Source: Stenotrophomonas sp. Iso1 | GTDB lineage: Bacteria > Pseudomonadota > Gammaproteobacteria > Xanthomonadales > Xanthomonadaceae | Reading direction: 5' to 3' | Length of the DNA: 64,000 nucleotides | Assembly: GCF_027497995.1 (NCBI RefSeq) | Contig: NZ_JAODBT010000001.1 | Location: 1,054,001-1,118,000, forward strand | Part shown: in pieces, positions 62,710 to 64,000 of the stretch | Layout of the letters: every line of letters starts with the position of its first letter | Position numbering within the stretch: the stretch's first letter is position 1 | Position numbers and translations under genes: made by a program | Notes under the pieces: generated by a model | The model's database searches: none | What the model was told of the DNA's origin: nothing | What the model saw: only the letters and a program-made list of their open reading frames with translations

Positions 62710-64000
62710 ATGAAGACGAAAGCACTGGCCGGTTTGGTTCTGATCGCCATGGCCCAGTCGGCGGTGGCGCTGGACGAACCGGTGCCGGCGGCCACCACCT
62801 ATATCTACGCCGGGCGGCTATTGGCCGATCCGGCCAGCGGCAAGGTAGAAACAAACAAGACGATTGTCGTCGAGGCTGGGAAGATTGCCGCTATCCGCGA
62901 CGGCTTTGTCGGCGTTGGCAACATCGTGGATCTCCGCGACAAGTTTGTCATGCCCGGCCTCATCGACAGCCACGTCCACCTGACGTTTGAATCCGGCCCG
63001 ACCAATCGCCTTGATGCGGTGACCAAATCGGCTGTCGACCAGGCCTTCGATGGCGTGGTCTTTGCCAAGCGAACGGTGCGCGCCGGATTCACCACCGTGG
63101 TCGATCTGGGCTCCGAGCCGCAAGCGATCAATGCGCTGCGCGATGCGATTGCCACGGGCAAGGTGACGGGGCCGAGGATCATTGCGGCAGGTGCCGTTGC
63201 GGCGCACGGCGGTCATGGCGATATTCACGGCTATCGGCAGGAAATTCTCGACGTGTTTCGCGCGCCAACCCTGTGCTCGGGTGCCGATGATTGCGCGCGT
63301 GCGGTACGCGTAGCGGTGCAACAAGGCGCTGACGTCATCAAGACCGCCTCCACGGGCGGGGTGTTGTCCAACACTGCGGCTGGGCTGGGCCAGCAGATGA
63401 GCGATGCGGAGCTGGTCGCGATTGTCGAGACGGCACACCGGCTCGGACGGAAAGTGGCCTCGCACGCGCATGGGACCGATGGGGTCAATGCCGCGTTGCG
63501 TGCGGGCGTCGATTCGGTCGAACACGGTACGTATCTGGATGCGGAGTCGATCCGTTTGTTCAAGCTCAAAGGAAGCTATCTGGTGCCAACGCTGCTCGCC
63601 GGTGACACCGTCACGCGGCAGGCCGTGGATGCGGCGTGGATGCCTACAGCGGTTCGTGCCAAAGCACAGGCGCTGGGTCCGTTGATGATCGATGCGCTGC
63701 AGCGTGCGCACCGTGGCGGTGTGTCCATCGCGTTCGGCACCGATTCGGCGGTGTCTGCGCACGGTGAGAATGCACGCGAATTTGCCTTGATGGTGAAGGC
63801 AGGACTCACCCCATTGGAGGCGATCAAATCGGCGACTGTTTGGGGCGCTACGCATACGGGCCTTGATGGCGAGATCGGCAGCCTTGAAGCAGGTAAGTCG
63901 GCTGACATCGTCGCGGTCGATGGCGATCCGCTGACAGATGTACGTCGTCTTGAAACCGTGGCCTTCGTCATGGCACGCGGCGTCGTGGTGAGGGCGGCCG
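62710..64000 (+). CDS. Metal-dependent amidohydrolase (3' end cut off)
   Basis: Open from ATG 62710 (GGGAG 7 bases upstream) to the window edge, 430 codons so far. Signal peptide MKTKALAGLVLIAMAQSAVA. Complete amidohydrolase metal set: DSHVHLT (HxH), Lys in DVIKTASTGG, SHAHG, SVEHGTYLD, and Asp in FGTDSAVS. The imidazolonepropionase-like / Xaa-Pro or Xaa-Arg dipeptidase group. Likely removes C-terminal residues from dipeptides in the periplasm. Confidence 0.9.
   Translation, partial: MKTKALAGLVLIAMAQSAVALDEPVPAATTYIYAGRLLADPASGKVETNKTIVVEAGKIAAIRDGFVGVGNIVDLRDKFVMPGLIDSHVHLTFESGPTNRLDAVTKSAVDQAFDGVVFAKRTVRAGFTTVVDLGSEPQAINALRDAIATGKVTGPRIIAAGAVAAHGGHGDIHGYRQEILDVFRAPTLCSGADDCARAVRVAVQQGADVIKTASTGGVLSNTAAGLGQQMSDAELVAIVETAHRLGRKVASHAHGTDGVNAALRAGVDSVEHGTYLDAESIRLFKLKGSYLVPTLLAGDTVTRQAVDAAWMPTAVRAKAQALGPLMIDALQRAHRGGVSIAFGTDSAVSAHGENAREFALMVKAGLTPLEAIKSATVWGATHTGLDGEIGSLEAGKSADIVAVDGDPLTDVRRLETVAFVMARGVVVRAA

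Overview
The window reads as chromosome of a high-GC gammaproteobacterium of the family Xanthomonadaceae (Lysobacterales), most like Stenotrophomonas. The basis is gene content and order recognised by eye: phoB-phoR-ppk-ppx on one strand, folC-dedD-cvpA-purF, tig-clpP-clpX-lon-hupB, gloB-yafS-rnhA-dnaQ, a Xanthomonad-type PpiD, Kdo kinase KdkA and an S46 dipeptidyl-peptidase. No database search was possible, so the genus is an inference.

Layout. 1-3.9 kb: sulfate ABC importer (cysP/sbp cut by the window edge, then cysT, cysW, cysA). 4-8.3 kb: TorF-type porin, threonine dehydrogenase (minus), secreted S46 peptidase. 8.5-15.4 kb: TonB-like proline-rich protein (minus), histidine phosphatase, then folC-dedD-cvpA-purF. 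15.5-19.7 kb: ferritin-like DUF455 protein, small lipoprotein, then lpxH, a PAP2 phosphatase and a GT4 glycosyltransferase on the minus strand. 20-27.8 kb: ppx, ppk, phoR, phoB and bepA on the minus strand, with a Pho box before phoB. 27.9-30.8 kb: glutaredoxin, AhpD-like protein, NAD-type isocitrate dehydrogenase, Bax-inhibitor-1 protein. 31-39 kb: stable-RNA and proteostasis block: tRNAs Pro, Arg, His, Lys, Lys, Leu, then tig, clpP, clpX, lon, hupB, then tRNAs Val and three Asp, then ppiD. 41.4-46 kb: a MltD-type transglycosylase and gloB facing yafS-rnhA-dnaQ, a PP2C phosphatase, tRNA-Ser. 46.5-50 kb: LPS-core-related genes (DUF6165, GT9, kdkA), an MBL-fold enzyme, a DUF4440 gene broken by an in-frame TAG, and 4.5S RNA. 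50.3-53.5 kb: guanidine-II riboswitch with the guanidinium exporter sugE/gdx, a GNAT protein, and a secreted GH92 mannosidase.

53.7-64 kb is the most unusual part. It holds an XRE-cupin regulator diverging from a collinear set: POT-family peptide transporter, DUF1611 protein (DgcN type, D-glutamate N-acetyltransferase), membrane-anchored alpha/beta hydrolase, secreted N-acyl-D-amino-acid deacylase-like amidohydrolase, secreted beta-lactamase-fold serine hydrolase, enolase-superfamily epimerase/racemase (DgcA type), and a secreted metal-dependent amidohydrolase that runs off the window. A 12-bp motif close to TCCTAATCAGGA lies before the regulator, before the transporter and twice before dgcN, next to two copies of a TTGACA promoter. 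My reading is a regulated system that takes apart peptides containing D-residues (possibly murein peptides) in the periplasm, imports the products and racemises D-glutamate through N-acetylation in the cytosol.

I saw no transposase, integrase, phage gene or CRISPR array. Short intergenic palindromes (REP-like) are scattered through the window.
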